A stretch of 64,000 nucleotides of DNA from Pseudopyrenochaeta lycopersici. Lineage: Eukaryota > Ascomycota > Dothideomycetes > Pleosporales > Pseudopyrenochaetaceae. The notes beneath the pieces were generated by a model. The model saw only the letters and a list, made by a program, of their open reading frames with translations, ran no database searches and was not told the origin of the DNA. The position numbers and the translations under genes are program-made. Location: assembly GCA_003313425.1 (NCBI GenBank), contig NHZP01000008.1, positions 1,240,001 through 1,304,000 on the forward strand. Direction: 5' to 3'. Positions 1-11,992 of this stretch are shown in pieces; within the stretch, counting starts at the first letter, position 1; every line of letters starts with the position of its first letter.

Positions 1-384
1 TTGTATTGCGATAATAGCCGCGAGCTATGTATTTTCAATTTTTAATCACTGTTGCAGTTAGAAGGTCAAGGGTGGGCGAGCAACAATATATCCTTGTGTG
101 CTTAGTGTATGTGGCGTCCTCTGAACACTAAAGGTGAAAATATAAGGATATATTAAGAGCCACTATAAGACTTCTCTAATCTATCAGAACCGGTGATGGT
201 TAGGTTGTCGTTGAACCTTGTATGACCCTATCCACCATTTTCGAAAAGAAGGACGTTGTGAGTTCCGCAGAACACTCTGGCAATGAGCTTGTCACGTTGA
301 ATCATTAATACATCTCGGTATTATCTCGTTTACGTATCTCGTACTTCGGAATGATTTTTGCGTTCTTCGATCAGGCCCGTGCCC
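1..384. other. Gene-free left edge
   Basis: AT-rich sequence downstream of the RNase T2 stop codon. It should hold the 3' untranslated region of that gene. I see no open frame, RNA gene or repeat that I can support. Confidence 0.5.
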
Positions 385-1485
385 TCAGTAAGGGACAGCC
401 GGGGTCCTTTCCGACCCATTTGTCCTCTCGTAATAGTGAATAGCGCCTTCCGCCTTCGCGCAGTTGGTCAAATACGTTGAGGAAGCATTGACCGGGATAG
501 TGTTGCCTTCTTGAGGGCGCCCATAGACCTTTACGAATGTAAGCAAGCAACCTTGGTGGATAGGGCCGTGAAATAGAGCACTTACGTGTTCATAGTACCA
601 CACTTCAGTAAACACTAGCGGTTCGGATACAAAGTCAGTTTATGTTAAGTATGTCATTTGTGCATGAAAGTGCGTACCGGTGAACCCATTATCTGTGCTA
701 CCCTCGCCAGCCGCTGTAGTGTTATATCTGGGGCCAGAGCAACCAATGAACGGAACACCACCATGCTTTTGGAACAGAACGTCTCTAATTGTGGAGTAGC
801 TATAGGTCGTACTGTTGGACGGCGTTATACTATTTTCTTCAAGCCACTTGAAAGTTGGAAACCTCTTGTAAAATTTGATCACCGTCTCGAAGAAGTCAAC
901 AACGTCCTCGTGTTGGCGATATTGTGGGCCGTAGCAGGGGACATTGAATGTGCTAAAGCAGGTTGCGTGTTTGCTAAATTCGTGGGCCCAGAAACCCGGG
1001 TTGTCTTGATGCCATCCAATCCAGTACGTGTTCATGTACTCAAGCAGGTCGTAATGGCCAAATGGCTCAAGAAATGTACCAATATTTGGTCCAGTGTAGG
1101 GTGCGACAAACGTGCCATTGGGCAGGCCAGTTGTGGTATTCGGCGACGGGATCGGGTCATATTGACGATTCAGGTCGCAGTACTGGGTGTAACTGCCGTT
1201 ACAAAAGTCGGGCCATAGCCCATGTAGGCTCCAGGTATTGGTAGGAAGGAACTGGCCTTCTGATTCGAGTCCAGTGTAGGTGTCCCAGAATTGGGTGGCG
1301 AGAAGTAGACCACCGAATGTTTCGACACAGCAAGAATCAACTTGGGAAGAATCTTGAGAAGGGCAAGACAGGAGCGGTTTCTGAAGTTGACAGGTGTGAT
1401 TCAACGGGCTTTGATTGGGGTAGAGCTGAGCTTTCGCCGCGCTTGCAAGTATGATGACCCCTATGCAGGGAAAAGGACCTTTCAT
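385..1485 (-). CDS. Secreted ribonuclease T2
   Basis: Secreted or vacuolar endoribonuclease of the RNase T2 family, which cuts single-stranded RNA through a 2',3'-cyclic phosphate. Exons are complement(678..1485, 586..614, 385..528), about 326 aa. The longer open frame begins at a TTG codon, so I chose the ATG at 1485, which opens directly into a signal peptide (MKGPFPCIGVIILASAAKA). Both catalytic segments are present: SLHGLWPDFC with His about 88, and FWAHEFSKHATC with His168, Glu169 and His173. Many cysteines fit the family disulfides, and NGT/NTT/NST sequons suggest N-glycosylation. Introns of 63 and 57 bp restore the family C-terminus (EVWYYEHVYGRPQEGN). Exon 2 is only 29 bp. It is transcribed divergently from the NAPE-PLD-like gene. 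Confidence 0.9.
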
Positions 1486-2198
1486 TTTGAACCAACGCAA
1501 AGACGCCAATTCGCAAGAAGACGACAGTTGAAGTCTGCCCGAAAAATTTACCAGAGGCCCGAATCTTATGAGGTCTCAAAGCGTAGCCACAGTCTATACG
1601 GTCTGCAGCTTCGTCCGCAGGCTCTTGGCTCCATCCGGAAGGTGGCCGGCCTGCAACCTTGCCTAGAGCCCCCAGGACGGCGAGGAGCGAAGTATTTGTA
1701 GCGGAGCTAGAGTGCAGCATGCTCTCATGTATACATCTCATTGGTAGCAAAAATACAAAGCTAGCCAGGCCGTACCTTAATGCTTGCGTTGAGCTTGGAT
1801 GAGCTTGGATGGCCTCGGAGGACATGACGTAAGCTCTACCTAGAAGCACAGTAGCCAGCTTTAGAATGATTGAACATCCAAAAGGCCATAGATCAAAGCT
1901 GATTGGATGCGTGCCTGGAAGTTGCAGTTCTTCCAATCATATAAAGCTATTCCAGCGTATAGATGATTAACAGTGTCTACATATGGGTGGCTTTTCTTAT
2001 TGCGGGCGCGAAATGGAGAAGGGGATGTTATCAAAATCGTAAGGCTCTTCCGACGCCGACCGCCGATGGGCGAGGCTTGAATTCCACTTATCTCCGAATC
2101 CAAATCCAATGCGTAAGCACTTGCATCACCACGATGCCGGCCAGAGTGAGACATGCTTTGTGCTCGAGCAGATGTAAAGTCGCTCCAGGGCTTACAAG
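1486..2198. promoter_or_regulatory. Divergent intergenic region, RNase T2 / NAPE-PLD-like
   Basis: A 713-bp spacer between two divergently transcribed genes, so it should carry both promoters. A short imperfect direct repeat (GAGCTTGGATGAGCTTGGATG) lies near 1794-1814. Open frames reaching in from the RNase gene are out of frame with it and look accidental. No promoter element can be assigned with confidence. Confidence 0.4.
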
Positions 2199-3356
2199 AT
2201 GTCTTTGAAAGCCACTGTCAACGCGCTCCCTGTGCGCCACCCAGGATCATACACAACCAGCCATCACATTGGCAGCCCGCCCACTAGCTTCAAGAACCCT
2301 TGGCCGTCATATCAGAGCTCGGGCATTGTCTCCGCAGTTCAAACACGCTTCACCACACCGAAGAATTTTGTCCCGGTCCCGGCCGACCGTCTTGGGCTTG
2401 TCCAAATACGCAAGCCAGACTTCAGCAACGTGACCCAGCATGGCTTGAAGGCTACATGGATAGGCCACGCCAGCTTCTTGATTGAAACAACCGCAACTGC
2501 AGAGGGAAAAAGCCCCAGGGGCATGCGCATCCTCCTCGACCCCGTCTGGAGTGACCGCGTAGGTCCCTATGGCATGGTGGGCCCGGTGCGATTCACGCCG
2601 CCGCCGTGCACAATCGACGAGTTGCCCGATGTAGACGCTGTATGCATCAGCCACGATCACTACGATCATCTTGATAGTGACACACTCCGGAAGCTCATGG
2701 CGAAGCAAAACGGTGACGTGCGTTTCTTCTGCGGGCTAGGCGTGAAGGCAGTGTTGACTGGACTTGGAGCAGGCATAAAGGCCGAGCAAGTCACAGAGAT
2801 GGACTGGTGGGATGGCATCACGATGGCAAAGGAGGGCGTCGGCAGCGTCGAGTTGATTTGCGCTCCAGCACAGCATCGCTCTGGCAGGGCGCCCTGGGGT
2901 TTCGACTCGACGCTCTGGTGCAGCTGGATCGTAAAGGAGCCTTTGCCATCAGGCAAGAAGCTCTTCTTTGCTGGAGATACTGGCTACTGTCACGTAGCGT
3001 CCGACACAGCATACACCCACCATGACGCTCCACATCCGTCGTGCCCTGCTTTCAAGGAGATTGGACAGCTGTACGGGCCTTTTGATCTCGCTCTATTACC
3101 CATAGGCTGCTTTAAGCCGCGCTCTGTCTTATCAGGGCAACATTGCAGCCCCGAGGATTCACTGGCTATTCATGTAGATTTGAAGAGCAACAAGACTATA
3201 GGCATGCATTTTGGGACGTTTAGAGGCGCGTATTCTGCAAATTTTGAGCCTGTTACTGAGCCATCTGAGCGATGGAAGAAGGGCGCTGAAGCTGAAGGGT
3301 TGGAATGGGGTGTGAAAGTGGGTCTGTGTGATATCGGTGAGACTGTTGTTGTATAA
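2199..3356 (+). CDS. NAPE-PLD-like metallo-beta-lactamase-fold hydrolase
   Basis: Single-exon gene of 385 aa, similar to N-acyl-phosphatidylethanolamine-hydrolysing phospholipase D, a zinc hydrolase with a metallo-beta-lactamase fold. The metal-binding motif HDHYDHLD is at about 152-159, preceded by WIGHASFLIE (His90) and LDPVWSDR (113-120). Further conserved pieces are PAQHRSGRAPW and FAGDTGYC, then a C-terminal MHFGTFR. The family cleaves the phosphodiester of N-acylated phosphatidylethanolamine. Fungal members are largely uncharacterised, so the substrate is inferred. The ATG at 2199 is the first in frame. The N-terminal 70 residues are variable with no clear signal peptide. It ends 301 bp from the convergent PEX5 stop codon. 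Confidence 0.85.
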   Translation: MSLKATVNALPVRHPGSYTTSHHIGSPPTSFKNPWPSYQSSGIVSAVQTRFTTPKNFVPVPADRLGLVQIRKPDFSNVTQHGLKATWIGHASFLIETTATAEGKSPRGMRILLDPVWSDRVGPYGMVGPVRFTPPPCTIDELPDVDAVCISHDHYDHLDSDTLRKLMAKQNGDVRFFCGLGVKAVLTGLGAGIKAEQVTEMDWWDGITMAKEGVGSVELICAPAQHRSGRAPWGFDSTLWCSWIVKEPLPSGKKLFFAGDTGYCHVASDTAYTHHDAPHPSCPAFKEIGQLYGPFDLALLPIGCFKPRSVLSGQHCSPEDSLAIHVDLKSNKTIGMHFGTFRGAYSANFEPVTEPSERWKKGAEAEGLEWGVKVGLCDIGETVVV

Positions 3357-3657
3357 TCAGCAAACATTGCTTGCAATTCTTAGCTCTTCTTGGATATGAG
3401 CACAATCTCTTCTATCTACGGTGCGCTGGTTAGGCGGTGGGCGTCTAGTCTAAACGCCGCCATGCATGTTCCAAACACAGTCTCTGCTAAACTCTACTGT
3501 TCGAACGCCAAAGCAACAACTGTCACCCAGCTCTCCATCATTCCAGTCGTCTACCGTTGGTATCTTAACTTTTCTCTCCGAAAGCCAGTCATCGCCCCGT
3601 CCATTCTCTTGCATGCCATCTGTATTGTCCACAGGAAGCGGTTTTTTTTCATCACGC
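3357..3657. other. Convergent 3' intergenic region
   Basis: A 301-bp spacer between the stop codons of two convergent genes, expected to hold both 3' untranslated regions. Small open frames on both strands have no protein-like features. Confidence 0.45.
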
Positions 3658-5656
3658 TCAAAACTCAAAATCCCCTCGAAAACGCTCCACATCCATGCCT
3701 GGACCCACCATATCCGCTAAATCTCTCCTCCCCATCTGTCCAAACACTCTCCTCAGTGTATCGTATAGGTTTGTACTCTGATTTTGGTGGATCATGTTGT
3801 CGAGCTGGCTCTCAGACACACCGTCACCCACGACTTCCCTCGCCTTCTCCTTGCCCTCCCGCTCGACGACTTTGTGCATTGCCAGCGCGCCGAGAAGATG
3901 TTGCGCCGCTTCTGTGAAGCATCCGATATTGATACATGATACTCCGAGGTTATAACGGGCGCGTACAAAATTTGGTCGGAGGGCAAGGGCACGCGAATAG
4001 GCATCAATAGCCTCTTCGCTTCGCCCAGAGTTGGCCAGAGTGGCACCGAGGCGGTTCCAGAGGAGATGCACTTGCGACGAAGAATTCGATACCCCAGATT
4101 CGGTGGACGCAAGAGCGGCACCAAAGCAGTCAACTGCCTTGTCATATTCTTCTACACCGTAGAAAAGCACTCCAAGGCCAACTTGGACATCTGGATCCAT
4201 TTGCTCACCAGATGGCGAGAGCTGTGCAGCCTGGATGAACAGGTTGGTTACTTTTTCGTGTAATAGATGTCGATCTGTGAACCCCATGTCGGCATCAGAG
4301 GACAGAGGCTCCTTGATAAGTGAAGGATACTTGGTGGCTAGCCATCGCTCTAAAGTTCGGTAGGCTGTGCTTTCGTAGCCTTCATTTGTGTAAGACACAG
4401 CGAGGCCCATCAAAGCCTCCAGATTTGACGGATCCTGCTTTAGCGCGTGCTCTAGGGCCCGAATAGCCGGGGTCTCTTTCTCATTTTGTGCTTGCGATTC
4501 TCCCAGCCTTACCCAAGCTGCGATGTGATTTGGGTCTTTCTGCACAGCTGCTTCGAATGCAAGCGCAGCCAGGGACAGATTTCCCCCCTCTTCCATGATC
4601 TTGACACCCTCTTCGAAGGGATTCGTGACATTGGTGAAGAGATTCTCCTGCTCGAACAGATAGTCGCCCATGGCAGGGTCGCGCACGGAATGTGTGTTCA
4701 GCCCATCAAAGCCCTCCCATTGATCCAGGTCGCCCATGTGTCCGTCGACAAAGTTCTCCTCGTTGGCAAGTTGCCTAGCATATTCAGTCTCAGCTTGGAT
4801 ACCCTTCCAAATGGACTCGAAATCGCCAAAGTCGGTGGCGTCAACGTCTACTGACCTGTCCATTTCATTCAGCTCCGCTTCAATGTCCTTGTTCGCCTGG
4901 GCGTCCAGCGCATCCAGATTCTGCTGATCCGTCTGCTCAAGCTCTGCAAACTGTGCTTCCCAATCCTGGTCGTCGAGCTCTACCATGCGGCCCTTGCCCT
5001 TGCCAGAGTCTTGCATGGGCTGCTGGAAATTCTGTGGCGCATACGGCTGCTGCATCATGCCCATACCCATTCCCATGCCCATGCCGCCCATGCCCATGCC
5101 CATGCCGTACATTGGCCGCTGATAGCCTGTCATGGAAGGCTGGGCTGCGGTCGTCGGGCTAGCTGTTCGGGCAGTTGGGTTCATTTGCTGGAATTTTGCA
5201 AACTCGCTTGGACTGAAGCCAGCCGGCCGTTCTTGCATGGCCGGTCCCATTTGGGGTGCCTGCATGCCTGGGTCGAACTCTGCTGCCCAGGCTGGTGATG
5301 CGCTGTGCTGTGCGCGCTCCAGTTCTCTCCGCATTTGCTCCATGGCGAACGGGGACGCGGGGCCGGGTCCTTGCGGCAGCTGCGCATTTTGCTGCATAAA
5401 CTCGTTCATCATCTGGCACACACATAGTCAGGCCTCGCTCTTGCATCTCGGTGCTTGAAAGTCGTTTGGACTGCTCGCTACTTACGCCGTCCGAGCCACC
5501 ACCCATCTGCTGACTCCGCATGCTCTCCTGCAGACCGCCAGGTCCTCGTCCAACGAGGCGATCTCGTTGCAGGGACTTGTCATCTTGGACGTGTTTTGTG
5601 AATTGACTGAGCGGGTTGGCACCTGTCGAGCACTCGGCGCCACCGAGGAAGGACAT
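3658..5656 (-). CDS. PEX5: Peroxisomal targeting signal 1 receptor Pex5
   Basis: Cycling receptor that binds C-terminal SKL-type signals on peroxisomal matrix proteins and carries them to the import pore. Exons are complement(5486..5656, 3658..5412), about 641 aa, with a 73-bp intron. The first exon encodes the diagnostic N-terminus MSFLGGAECSTGANPLSQ. Its Cys9 is the conserved cysteine mono-ubiquitinated for receptor export in this family. Aromatic WxxxF/Y-type motifs for Pex14/Pex13 binding are seen at about 99-103 (WAAEF) and 208-212 (WEAQF), with W-containing segments near 259 and 289. A Gly/Met-rich stretch covers about 160-177. The C-terminal half from about residue 310 holds tetratricopeptide repeats, including LWNRLGATLANSGRSEEAID and RARYNLGVSCINIG. 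Confidence 0.96.
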
Positions 5657-6254
5657 TACGAAGAAACTAGAAAGCCGTAAATCTGAGACTGATTTCGTGA
5701 TTTGCGCCCAGAGCAGCCAGAAGAGAATACTGTGGGAAAAAAAATCGTACAAATAAGAGTGCAACTGAGTGCAAGCAACAGTAGAGGTGCGGCTCGGACA
5801 GTGTTGATTAGCAACCTTTGCGGAGAGCTCGTCACCCCTCCACACCCAGAACAGCCGAGGCCGAGGCCGGATTTCCTCTCTGTGATCGACTAAGTCGGCC
5901 CTAGAACAAACATCACTGGAATTGCAAATTAGTCTAATCGTCTCGCCACAGTGAGACAACTTTGTGATCCAGTGAACCTATCATTATATTTATGGTCCCA
6001 TATCTATAAACACCCATCTTGGGACAACCAAAGCATAAGAGGGGAATGACAACGCTAGACGCCACTCTCCTGTGATATTTTGCCGTCCAAACTATCGATA
6101 CAGTATGCAAACAACAAGATAGAAGTTCTAGATGTGTAAGTCGTACACAAATCGACCACCTTGCAGACCAGTGCTCCTACGTAGGATCAAATTGACCTTC
6201 AAGACGACACTTTTGGCCTTTTCTTCCAACGCGAACTATCCCATGCGTACTAAT
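5657..6254. other. Intergenic region between PEX5 5' end and RRM gene 3' end
   Basis: About 600 bp that should carry the PEX5 promoter and leader plus the 3' end of the next minus-strand gene. A frame reading through the PEX5 first exon extends upstream, but nothing in it resembles protein before the Pex5 ATG. No element assigned. Confidence 0.4.
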
Positions 6255-7302
6255 CTACGACTCTGGGGCAGCATCTGTGCGCGTCTCCCTCTGCCGTGTA
6301 GTTCCAGACTTGCTGAAATCCACACGAAGCTGCCTTCCGTAGATGACCTTCTCCTTCAGCGTTTCCCTAGCCCGGGTAGCACTAGCAACGTCGACGAAGT
6401 CTGCATGAGCGAAGCCCCGCGGCTGGCCCGTTCGCCGATCGATTGCAACACGAACGTCCAAGACATTGCGAATGTCGCGGAATAGATCGTTCAGGTCCTT
6501 GTCCGACATCTCAAAAGACATGTTTCCGATAAAGAGAGTCTTGGACGGAGAGTTGGGTACGTAGTTTCCATTGGGGCTGCGCGTCTTGGAGTTGGGTTTG
6601 GCACGGTGGAACTGGACAACCAAGTTCCGCCCTTCAAAGACCTGCATGTCTAGATTGTCAACGGCGGCCTGGGCATCAGGGAGGTTCTTGAACTCGACGT
6701 AAGCGAATCTAGATAAAGTGGTGAGCCTATGCTATGAGATGATCAACGGCGTGGCCATACCCTCTGCTGAGACCCCGATTGTCGTAGATGATCTTCACGT
6801 TGTCAACTTCACCAAATCGCGAAAACACACGCTTGAGCTGGTCTCCCGTGACTTCATAGTAAAGATTGCCAATGTATAGCGTGTTGTTCGGTTGGACAGG
6901 GCTATCGCGGCGCAGAGTTCTACTTTGCTGTTGTTTGGTCTCTGGGGTCTTGTCTGCGGCCTCGGCGACGGCGGCCAAGGACTCCGCGCCCACGGTGGCA
7001 GCGGCATCAGTGGGCTCTGCCTGGACTTGTTGTTGCGCTGGGGTTAGATTCTCCTCGATGGGTGCCTCTGCTGTCGTCTGCGCAAAATTTTCTGGGGCAT
7101 CAGCCTCGGTCTTTGTGGTCCCATCGCTTGCAAATCTCCGCTGGAATGACGCTATTGACCATTGCTGCTGTCTTGATCGGCACGCGAATGGAGTGAGTGT
7201 GGTGATGGATCGTGGCTTTGCAAGGAGCGATCTTGAAGGCGTTGCGCTGATGGCGCGAGCAGCGGTGCGGCGAAGAAGGAACCTGCGTATAAGGGTCAGC
7301 AT
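6255..7302 (-). CDS. Two-RRM RNA-binding protein, probably mitochondrial
   Basis: Exons are complement(6761..7302, 6255..6708), 331 aa, with a 52-bp intron inside the first RRM. RRM1 runs at about 143-218 with RNP2 LYIGNL and RNP1 RGFAYVEF, the latter created by joining the exons. RRM2 runs at about 225-300 with LFIGNM and RGFAHADF. The first 70 residues are rich in Arg, Ser and Ala and lack acids (MLTLIRRFLLRRTAARAIS), as in a mitochondrial presequence. A Pro/Ala/Glu-rich linker follows. The start at 7302 was chosen because upstream ATGs at other frames cannot be spliced in phase. A role in organellar RNA metabolism is inferred from the presequence. RNA binding follows from the RNP motifs. 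Confidence 0.8.
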
Positions 7303-8052
7303 GTGCAAGGCAATTGCAAAAGCGACAATTCTTACATGATAGGAATTGCGTCGAGGATACAAAGCACGGGCAGTTTGTGGAGACGAGAGAAGCAATTTCA
7401 TGAGCAAGCTTAGAGTCCATCAAAAGCGCGCTAACAACGCTGGCACGTGATTGCCTTCTTGCGAGCATTGAAGGAGCAGCATTGCCGACGTCGATGTTGC
7501 TCGATTAGTCTCCTCGGGCATGCTCTTGGTCTGAAAATAGCCAAGGGCTCGCAATGCTCCTGAGACTCTCGAGCATCTGCCCCCGAGACTCTGCGGTTCC
7601 TCAGAGTCCCTCACAACGACCAATGGCGCACCCTTGCACCTTAGCCCAGGCCATGTATTTGCATCTTTTGATATAGAAAGCGTCACACGTCTTGGGGCAC
7701 ATGTGTGATCTTTTCTACGGGCAAATATGCTGTATTCACATGGTAGCGAGACAAAGCACCCCAATCAACGCAAAGCTAATCTGACTTCCATAAACCTCAT
7801 CGACCGAGTACCAGAGGCGGGGTCTGCGTTAGCATCGGGGTTGATCGTTGCATCCCCGGCCTCGTGCGGTCAATTGAGAAGTGCCCTTGGGCACCCATTT
7901 AATCTTGGTTCCACAAAAGGAAAAATGGTCTGCTAACATGCACGAAAGCACGGGACAAGGTGTTGGCGGAGACCTCCGACGTGCACCGCATCCCGTCGTG
8001 ATTTCCTGGAGACAGCTCAACCGCCACGCCTTGTAACCACACACACAGCACC
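7303..8052. promoter_or_regulatory. Divergent intergenic region, RRM gene / AMP deaminase
   Basis: A 750-bp spacer that should contain both divergent promoters. It holds an inverted repeat at 7587-7608 (7-bp arms GACTCTG/CAGAGTC around an 8-nt loop) and a CCAAT pentamer at 7620-7624. Neither can be assigned a function from sequence alone. Confidence 0.4.
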
Positions 8053-11000
8053 ATGTTGAAAGGTAGGACTTGTAAATCTGCCATGTCTTTGGCAATCCCT
8101 ACTGACGAATGCGCCAGGAGCATTTTCTGCGGACGCAGATGGCTCGCCGGACATTGGTCCTGTCCTCGACGACCAGTTGCTCTCCTCAGAGGAGGACGAG
8201 CTTAGCCCCGAGTTTTCCGAGCCTGAAGGCGGAGGTGGTAGCGGTGGGCGCACACGGGTGGATCCTGGTGCCACTACAACAGTACAGAATACCGCTGGTA
8301 CAAGCGTAGAAGAGGATGAGGCCGCGGGCATGCTTCCTCGCGACAAGCAGCGACGAACCGCCTTCTACGACTATACCGCCGAGAAACAGATGAGCCATAC
8401 CGAAGCCAAGCAGTTCTACCAGCGCCACCAGCTGGAGACACAATATGGCGGCTCGCAGACGGGAGAGACGTACAGTCCAGCTATGCGAGCAAAGACGTTC
8501 CCAGCCAACTTTGGCGCCACTGACGGCGTCGACTTTCTGAGTAGGGCGGATAGCATACGTTCGCGGAAGAGCAATATCAGCCTTACCAACCAAGGCCATC
8601 GGTCTACGCTTCCCATCGGGGTGCCCCACGCAGAGCAGTCTCAGGAACTCAATGCCAACACCCACGAACGCTTTGGCGAAACAGATGCTTTGCTCCACGC
8701 CGACCAGCAAGCTCGCTCGCATGCGCAGCACCCTGGTCTTCCGCATGAGCACAAACCCTTGCTTGCTGAAGAAGGCATTCATGGTGCAGGCGCAGGCATA
8801 GGCGTTGGATCTGGTGCTGGAGGCTTCGCTACGTCAGATTCGAGTGTCACCGCTGAGCTCAGCGCTATCTACACCAATGTCCAAAAGGTGCTGGACCTAC
8901 GCCACAAATACATACGTCTGTCTCTGCAGCGCAATTTCGATAACCCCAAGGACGATCCTGGATGGCGCATCTACCCACCCCACCCAGAGCCTGTATGGAA
9001 TGACTCTTCCAAAGAGCGTCGCAACGCCTCTAGCAGCATGCAGAACAGTGGTGTCTTGGAGCCGTCTGATCCGCCTAAGCCGCCCCGCAAGATGGGTACC
9101 AGTATCGGAGAAGATTTTCACTTGGACGACCAATTGCCCGTTCCAGGTCCCTCGGAGATGAAATTCCGCTTGGACAGCAACGGCGTATTTCAGGTGTATG
9201 AGACTGCAAAGTCCGCAGAGCTCGACACCCCTATTGTGGCAATTCCTACGTTGAGGGAATTTTACATCGATCTTGATGCGATTCTAGAGATATCGTCTGA
9301 TGGGCCAAGCAAAAGTTTTGCCTTTCGACGTCTTCAGTATCTTGAAGGGAAATTCAACCTCTATTATCTGTTGAATGAATATCAAGAGACGGCAGACAGC
9401 AAGAAGGTGCCTCATAGAGATTTCTACAATGTACGAAAGGTCGATACGCACGTCCATCACTCAGCTTGTATGAACCAGAAGCATCTCCTCCGTTTCATCA
9501 AATCAAAGATGAAGAAGTCACCGGATGAGGTGGTGCTGTTCCGCGATGGCAAGCACCTCACATTGAAAGAGGTCTTTGAATCCATCAATTTAACAGCCTA
9601 TGACCTGAGTATTGATACTTTGGATATGCATGTAGGTGAAATGCTTTCATCATTATCGGATGGTGCTGACAACACAGGCTCACACCGACTCTTTCCACCG
9701 TTTTGACAAATTCAACTTGAAATACAATCCAGTTGGTGAATCACGTTTACGAACCATCTTCCTTAAGACAGATAATTTCATCAAAGGTCGATACCTAGCT
9801 GAGATTACCAAGGAGGTAATATCCGATCTGGAGTCAAGCAAATACCAGTTCGTAGAGTGGCGTATATCGATCTACGGCCGCGATATCGATGAGTGGGACA
9901 AGCTTGCTGCTTGGGTCATAGACAACAAACTCTTCTCTCCCAACGTGCGCTGGCTGATTCAAGTACCCCGTTTGTTCGATGTATACAAAGCCACTGGTCT
10001 CATGGATAATTTTGAGCAAGTGGTTGTTAATGTATTCCAGCCTCTATTCGAGGTCACCAGAGATCCCACAACTCACCCCAAACTCCACATCTTCTTGCAA
10101 AGAGTCATCGGCTTTGATAGTGTCGACGATGAGAGTAAAGTAGAGAGACGTGTGTACAAGAAGTTTCCATTTCCGAATGAGTGGACCACAAAGCAGAATC
10201 CGCCATACAGCTACTGGATGTATTACCTGTTTGCAAACATAGCATCTCTCAATGTTTGGAGAAAGCAGCGAGGCTTCAACACCTTCCTGCTTCGCCCACA
10301 TTGTGGAGAAGCTGGCGATACAGACCACTTGGCTGCTGCTGTTCTTTGCTGCCACAGCATCAGTCACGGCTTACTCCTCCGTAAAGTGCCTCTTCTACAG
10401 TATATTTTCTACCTCGAGCAGATTGGAGTTGCAATGTCGCCCCTCAGCAATAATGCTCTCTTCCTGGCCTATGAGCGCAATCCTTTCTTGAGCTATTTCA
10501 GACGGGGTCTAAATGTTTCACTATCCACCGATGATCCTCTTCAATTTGCCTTTACTAAGGAGCCCCTCATTGAAGAGTACTCAGTTGCGGCTCAGATCTA
10601 CAAGTTGAGTGCGGTGGATATGTGTGAGCTGGCTAAACATTCTGTCGAGCAGAGTGGCTTTGAGCATATGGTCAAGCAGAAGTGGCTGGGCTCCAATTAT
10701 CATCTTCCTGGTGTCGCAGGTAACGACATGGCAAGGTCCAACGTACCCAGCGTCCGTGAAGCGTTCAGACATGAGACGCTGATGGGAGAGCTTTCTATGT
10801 GAGTTTTTCGGGGCATGAATTCTTGGAACTTTTTTAATGTCGAAACAGGATTGATCGCTACACGCGAGCTGCGCAAACCAGTGCCAATGACCTTACGACA
10901 CTCAATCTTCAGCCCGCTGGAGAGGTACCACAAACTCCAAAGTCGATTCATGCCACATACCCGGGGTCTCCGATTCACTCAATGCGCACACATGCATCCA

Positions 11001-11509
11001 CTAGCAATGTTCTGGAACAAGGCCAAACGTTCTCTTTTCTTCCCCCAGGCGCGATCTCAGGGCCCCTCTACCCAACCCAACAGGCTCGCCTCAATCCCTC
11101 CGCTTCCGCTGCTGATATCACAGGCCTTCAAGCTCATCCGACATCACCTACGAGTACCAAAGATAGTGGGAACTTTGACCGTCCTCGCCGCACGTCTAGC
11201 ATGACCATCAATCCCAGCACCATCTCAGGACAGCCGCTACAGCAGACTCCAGGTGCCTCGACTGCCAACACGCAGCAGCCCCAGTGGTCCAGTGAAGAGC
11301 AGAATCTGGGCTTATCTCGGACAACAAGCAGCGTAGCGCTGGACGGTGAACCGAGGATCTTTCCAGGTGTGGTCAGCCGAAGTAGGAGAAAGGGTAGTAT
11401 GCGGAGCAGCCAGGTAGAGGATGGAGATGCAGCGGGTACGCATTCAGGATACCGGAAGGGCGACACAGGAAGTGTGGCTGAAGAACGGGATACGGATGAC
11501 GAGGATTAG
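8053..11509 (+). CDS. AMD1: AMP deaminase
   Basis: Deaminates AMP to IMP with release of ammonia in the purine nucleotide cycle. Exons are 8053..8062, 8118..9631, 9678..10798 and 10849..11509, about 1101 aa. The first coding exon is only 10 nt (ATG TTG AAA G) before a 55-bp intron. Introns of 46 and 50 bp restore [20 protein letters not shown] and ELSMIDRYTR. Zinc ligands and catalytic residues are visible: THVHH (His448, His450), [11 protein letters not shown] (His716, Glu719) and STDDPLQ (Asp793, Asp794). The N-terminal 300 residues and the last 200 are Ser/Gly-rich, low-complexity and probably disordered, which makes it longer than the yeast enzyme. The C-terminal tail ends in an acidic DTDDED-like run. 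Confidence 0.96.
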
Positions 11510-11992
11510 AACCTTTGGCCTTTTGAAAATTTCAGTCTTTTTACATGCCGTTCAACACCATGTAGATGCTGGTAGCATGAATTATCATCACTATGACTTA
11601 TGTATGATAGATGATAGGTTGAGATATTTGAACACTCCCACGTTGAAACTCGTGCTTAATCCTATCTGCGACTTTGATTTCCACGTGAAGTCTTCCCTCA
11701 GTAGCACCCGCTCACTTTAGCACCCATCATGTTACTATGGTGCTGAGCCTCTTTCCATGAACCGTGACAGGTTCGATGTGCGTCTATCGTCCTCGTTCCA
11801 TTATAGCGGAAGCAAAACCTGTCATTCGCTTGCATCCATGATCATTCAGGTCCCCCCAAAATTCCGCCTAAACCACATGTGTCTCGAACATGAAGCGTGC
11901 ATGAGGTTAGACCAGCACTACCTCAGTACATTATACACAACTGCTATGCAGTGAACGCCAACAAAAATCCCAAAATACATTAAAGCCCCTCC
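11510..11992. other. Convergent 3' intergenic region
   Basis: About 480 bp of AT-rich sequence between the stop codons of AMP deaminase and the Cys-rich protein gene. I see nothing beyond expected 3' untranslated sequence. Confidence 0.45.

Noticed and set aside
1337..1936. 199-codon minus frame overlapping the RNase T2 start
   Set aside because: It is a shifted frame of the RNase gene and promoter, with no features of its own.
7100..7468. Upstream ATG exon for the two-RRM protein
   Set aside because: It starts with an attractive basic peptide and has a GTAAGA donor, but the only nearby acceptor joins it out of frame with the RRMs.
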